Below are positions 60,985-64,000 of a stretch of 64,000 bases of DNA, one piece after another (position 1 is the stretch's first letter; the number at the start of each line of letters is the position of its first letter). Source of the DNA: Pedobacter endophyticus (lineage in GTDB: Bacteria > Bacteroidota > Bacteroidia > Sphingobacteriales > Sphingobacteriaceae); assembly GCF_015679185.1 (NCBI RefSeq), contig NZ_CP064939.1, positions 3,720,001-3,784,000 on the forward strand. The letters run 5' to 3'. The notes beneath the pieces were generated by a model. It did no database searches. It was not told the DNA's origin and was given only the letters and a program-made list of their open reading frames with translations. A program made the translations under genes and the position numbers.

Positions 60985-61893
60985 TTAATTGGTTTTGGTA
61001 ATGGCTAAAAACAAGTTCTCGAGGTCTTTACGCTGTCTGGAAAGGCTGCTCACGCTGCAGCCACGTTGTACAAGCAGCGTGTTGATCTCGCCGCTTTGGC
61101 TTGCAGAGGAGAATGGAACTGTAATTCTTTTTTCTGTTTGTGAGATGATTTCAATGCCAGCTTCGCTTAGGAGGTTGCTTGCTAACTCGGTTTGCTCCAC
61201 CTCTATTTCGAGCATGGGTTTACTTAGTAAGTGCAATTCATCAATAGTGCCCTGAAACAACAGTTTGCCCTTATTTATGATGCCAACGTGTGTAGCGGTT
61301 TTTTCTATTTCGGCCAATAAATGGCTCGAAACCAATATCGTTTTACCATGGTTGGTAGCCAGATCAACCAATAAATTTCTAACTTCGATAATGCCGTTCG
61401 GGTCGAGGCCGTTTGTAGGTTCATCTAACAGCAGCAGTTCAGGATCGGAAACCAAGGCCAATGCTATGCCAAGGCGTTGTTTCATCCCCAGCGAGTATTT
61501 GTTCGATTTTTTGTTTGCCGCATCTGATAAGCCGACCAGGGTCAACATTTTTTCTGCCTTATCCTTTTTAATACCTAAAATGATGCAGCGGTTAATCAGA
61601 TTCTCTTTTCCGGTAAGGTGGCCGTAAATTGCCGGCTGTTCTACCAGTGCACCCATTCGCTTTAAGCATTGAATGCGGTTGTTGTTAATTTCTTTGCCGA
61701 AAATGAAAACCTGATCTGCGCGAGATTTTAGCAGGTTGAGCAATATTTTTATAGTAGTGGTTTTACCGGCGCCATTTGGCCCCAAAAAGCCATAAATGCT
61801 GCCTTTAGGCACCTGTAGCGATAAATCGGTTACAATGGCCTGGTGGCCAAAGCTAAAATTTAAACCTGCGGTTTGGATGGCATAATTACTCAT
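60985..61893 (-). CDS. ABC transporter ATP-binding protein
   Basis: The 302-residue protein has Walker A GPNGAGKTTT (about residue 37-46), the signature YSLGMKQRLGIALAL, Walker B LLLLDEPTNGLD and the switch His in LVSSHLL. A C-terminal extension (about 210-300) carries the domain seen in drug and bacteriocin exporters. It starts 2 bases after the stop of the small peptide gene and is followed by the permease. Confidence 0.93.
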   Translation of the reverse strand: MSNYAIQTAGLNFSFGHQAIVTDLSLQVPKGSIYGFLGPNGAGKTTTIKILLNLLKSRADQVFIFGKEINNNRIQCLKRMGALVEQPAIYGHLTGKENLINRCIILGIKKDKAEKMLTLVGLSDAANKKSNKYSLGMKQRLGIALALVSDPELLLLDEPTNGLDPNGIIEVRNLLVDLATNHGKTILVSSHLLAEIEKTATHVGIINKGKLLFQGTIDELHLLSKPMLEIEVEQTELASNLLSEAGIEIISQTEKRITVPFSSASQSGEINTLLVQRGCSVSSLSRQRKDLENLFLAITKTN

Positions 61894-61895
61894 CC

Positions 61896-62066
61896 TTATT
61901 GAAAAATAGCGGTAGCTTGTTTAACAACAGCAGTTGAGGTTTTAGCAGGTTTTACCACTAATTCTGTTTCATTGCGATTGGCATTAACGGTAAAGGTTAA
62001 AATAATCATCATAAAAACTGGTACTAATAAAAGTAAAAATGGCGATGTATTGGCTAACTTTTTCAT
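61896..62066 (-). CDS. Small exported or membrane-anchored peptide (56 aa)
   Basis: ATG at 62066 to TAA at 61896 encodes MKKLANTSPFLLLLVPVFMM at the start, then IILTFTVNANRNETELVVKP and a Thr/Ala/Val-rich end (AVVKQATAIFQ). The N-terminus has a hydrophobic segment followed by NAN, like a signal peptide or membrane anchor. The stop and the ATP-binding gene's ATG are 2 bases apart, so it belongs to the same operon. No known family. It may be a transporter accessory or a substrate-like peptide. Confidence 0.7.
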   Translation of the reverse strand: MKKLANTSPFLLLLVPVFMMIILTFTVNANRNETELVVKPAKTSTAVVKQATAIFQ

Positions 62067-62310
62067 TTCGTTTCGTTTTGATGATTCAAAGGAACAGAAT
62101 GAAAATCGGCTGCTAAAATGTATTATACCAAGTGTTCAAGATTCTAGATCAACGGCCATTTTGGGCGTTCGTCGATAAATTTTGCCATTTGGACGGTTCG
62201 TAGAAAAAAAATGCCCGTTGGTAGATTGTTTGCTGTTAAAATATAAAGTTTATTTATTTTGGTTGCATAAAATAAAGCAGGGAGATTTGTTCCTGTTTAA
62301 TTAAATATAA

Positions 62311-63342
62311 ATGAAAAAAAGCAAAGGGCCTTTAATACTGCACGCATTATATTGGGCGGTTATCGTGTTCATTATTATTTTGGATGTTTTTTTTAGCGCG
62401 GAGAGAAACACGACCAAACATGTTGTAATTTCGATACTGTTATTTGGCGTCATTAACGTTTCTCTGTTCTATATTAATTACCTCATTCTTATCCCTCAAT
62501 TAATTAAACGGAAGAAGAAGTATTTCCTATACATCCTTTTGTTCTTGCTTTTGCTGGGTGCGGCCTCGTTAATAAAAACGGTAGTTGCAGTGCTAAATCC
62601 GAAAGATATGATGGATTATGTAATGGAAGGGAAAAAGAAAACCTGGCCGGCAGATCAGTATTTTTTTGCACAGTTATTTATTTGTGGTTTCTTTTTAGTT
62701 TCGAGTTGCCTGATTAAATTTGCGGCAGATTGGTTCTCTAACGAGCGCATTCAGCGTGACCTTGAAAGTGAACGACGAGAAATGGAACTGCAGTTTTTAA
62801 AATCGCAGCTCAATCCGCATTTTCTTTTTAATTCGCTAAATAATATTTATTCGCTTGCTTACCAAAAATCGGATAAAACAGCCGATGCAATTATGAAGCT
62901 TTCAGAAATTATGCGTTACATGATTTACGAGAGCAATACGCCCACTGTTGATTTAAGCAAAGAGGTTGAGTATTTAACGAACTACATTGAGCTACAGAAA
63001 ATCCGTTTTAAAGATGGTGCATTTATCGAACTTACCTTAAACGGCGAAATTGATTCACAAAAAATAGTTCCTTTAATGCTGATCAGCTTTGTAGAGAATG
63101 CATTTAAGCACGGCGTAGTTAACGATCCCGAAAACCCGGTAAAGATCAATATTATTGCAAACCAGAAGATTTTGCACTTCAGTGTGATTAACAAAAAGAA
63201 CCAGCAAAATAAAGATGCCCAGGGCGGGGTGGGGCTAACTAATGTGGAGCGTAGATTACAGCTTGTTTACCCCGATAGATATAAATTAAATGTTGTAAAT
63301 TCGGCTACTCATTATACGTGCGAACTAATGATTGATATTTAA
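62311..63342 (+). CDS. LytS/YehU-type sensor histidine kinase
   Basis: The 343-residue protein has four transmembrane segments (about 8-30, 38-62, 70-92, 120-140), then a His_kinase domain with the phospho-His in KSQLNPHFLFNSLNNIYSLA (His near residue 172) and an HATPase domain with SFVENAFKHGVV and GVGLTNVERRLQLVYPD. It is a typical Bacteroidota LytS-like kinase. The LytTR regulator follows 144 bp downstream. Confidence 0.94.
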   Translation: MKKSKGPLILHALYWAVIVFIIILDVFFSAERNTTKHVVISILLFGVINVSLFYINYLILIPQLIKRKKKYFLYILLFLLLLGAASLIKTVVAVLNPKDMMDYVMEGKKKTWPADQYFFAQLFICGFFLVSSCLIKFAADWFSNERIQRDLESERREMELQFLKSQLNPHFLFNSLNNIYSLAYQKSDKTADAIMKLSEIMRYMIYESNTPTVDLSKEVEYLTNYIELQKIRFKDGAFIELTLNGEIDSQKIVPLMLISFVENAFKHGVVNDPENPVKINIIANQKILHFSVINKKNQQNKDAQGGVGLTNVERRLQLVYPDRYKLNVVNSATHYTCELMIDI

Positions 63343-63485
63343 ATTAGATCTGATGTGAGACAGGACATCTGAGACGGGAGACATTAGATGGAGGATGTGG
63401 GAAATGTTATCGTCCATACGCATCTCTCAAATCTTTCATCTCAGGTCGCAAATCTATAATCTCACCGCTAAAATTAAACCTAAAA

Positions 63486-64000
63486 ATGAACCTAAACTGT
63501 ATTGTTGTTGATGATGAGCCTTTAGCGCTTGATATTTTACAGGATTATATTTCTAAAGTGCCTTTTTTAACTTTGGTTAAAAGGTGCGAAAACCCTATTG
63601 AAGCGCTGCAAATTGTTCAGGCGGGAGGAATTGATCTGGTGTTTTTGGATATTCAAATGCCGGAGTTAACCGGAATACAGTTTTTAAAAATTGCGGGCAA
63701 CAAAACGCACTACATTTTAACAACGGCTTACCCTCAATATGCTTTGGAAAGTTACGATCTCAACGTTTCTGATTATCTGCTTAAGCCGATTGCTTTTGAT
63801 AGGTTTTACAAGGCGGTAGAAAAAGTGCATAATCAGGTTAAGCCAGTTGAAGCTCCTGCCAGTGTTGCGCAACCCATCATTACTCCAGCGCCATTTTCGG
63901 GGCCGCCGAACCCGGTACAGGATTACATTTTTGTTAAGACTGAACACAAGATTCAAAAGATTTACCTACATGATATTTTGTACATCGAAGGTTTAAAGGA
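63486..64000 (+). CDS. LytTR-family response regulator (partial, runs off window)
   Basis: The reading frame from the ATG at 63486 starts MNLNCIVVDDEPLALDILQD, with the phospho-Asp in LVFLDIQMPELTG and SDYLLKPIAF. After a Pro/Ala-rich linker (VEAPASVAQPIITPAPFSG) the LytTR domain begins (DYIFVKTEHKIQKIYLHDILYIEGLK). It is the partner of the kinase just upstream. The 3' end is outside the window. The 63345-63485 spacer has a low-complexity GAGACATCTGAGAC-type run. Confidence 0.93.
   Translation, partial: MNLNCIVVDDEPLALDILQDYISKVPFLTLVKRCENPIEALQIVQAGGIDLVFLDIQMPELTGIQFLKIAGNKTHYILTTAYPQYALESYDLNVSDYLLKPIAFDRFYKAVEKVHNQVKPVEAPASVAQPIITPAPFSGPPNPVQDYIFVKTEHKIQKIYLHDILYIEGLK

Noticed and set aside
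60182..61893. Lantibiotic biosynthesis cluster
   Set aside because: The transporter resembles immunity-type ABC systems, but no precursor with a leader, dehydratase or cyclase gene is present in the window.

Overview
The window looks like a chromosomal stretch of a Bacteroidota bacterium, most likely a Sphingobacteriaceae member close to Pedobacter. The support is inferential: Bacteroidota-restricted families (IPExxxVDY protein, DUF6934, DUF6600, CarboxypepD_reg-like secreted proteins, Bacteroidota-type LytS/LytTR pair), -7 promoter elements of the TAnnTTTG type with a TTTG-like -33 box about 19 bp upstream, few Shine-Dalgarno sites, and moderate GC with AT-rich spacers. No species can be named from the sequence alone.

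Layout. 0-3.3 kb: a tRNA-like gene with odd features, then frr, pyrH and nagA on the minus strand. 3.3-5.4 kb: a Tat-exported metallophosphoesterase and a two-gene DUF6934 module. 5.9-8.6 kb: translation operon rplM-rpsI-rpsB-tsf (minus). 9.4-12.5 kb: DUF1579 lipoprotein, DUF4160/DUF2442 pair, ORF6N protein, MscS channel. 12.7-17.7 kb: Tex, DUF1801, pentapeptide protein, pdhB. 17.9-19.9 kb: a small gene broken by one stop codon, a GNAT acetyltransferase, an IS200-like (RAYT-type) tyrosine transposase and a 0.7 kb array of palindromic repeats. 19.9-26 kb: addB and addA. 26-29.3 kb: DUF559 protein, TcdA, TatD, thioredoxin-like protein, acidic small protein. 29.5-37.3 kb: GH3 enzyme, a 59-aa peptide gene, SDR, CarboxypepD_reg protein, S9 peptidase, sulfatase. 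37.4-38.6 kb: repeat-rich spacer with MITE-like elements and a 168-bp tandem duplication of the 3' end of tRNA-Ser(GGA). 38.6-42.7 kb: paraslipin/NfeD pair, pyruvate kinase, IPExxxVDY protein. 42.8-50.7 kb: acpP-fabF-rnc (plus), two paralogous CarboxypepD_reg proteins (minus), then plsC-like, yicC, gmk, DUF2281 and nadD (plus). 50.7-56.6 kb: SnoaL-like lipoprotein, RsmI-like methyltransferase, Q/R-rich DUF6600 protein, HAD hydrolase, YtxH protein, MBL/beta-CASP hydrolase. 56.6-59.5 kb: a NarX/NarL-type two-component pair with a membrane protein and a small Cys-containing protein, plus a stand-alone LuxR HTH. 60.2-64 kb: a small peptide-ABC ATPase-permease operon facing a LytS-type kinase and a LytTR regulator that runs off the window.

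Most genes are core housekeeping functions (translation, fatty-acid synthesis, nucleotide and NAD synthesis, glycolysis, DNA repair, amino-sugar recycling). The unusual content is between genes: several families of short palindromes and hairpin elements occur repeatedly and in a few places enter reading frames (Tex linker, DUF559 N-terminus, the TTG start of nadD). The most interesting loci are the tRNA-Leu-like gene with a GTC anticodon and a 60-70 nt structured variable region, the transposase with its adjacent repeat array, the tandem duplication at tRNA-Ser, and the four-gene signalling module at 56.6-59.0 kb. No CRISPR array, prophage or complete insertion sequence with inverted ends was seen.
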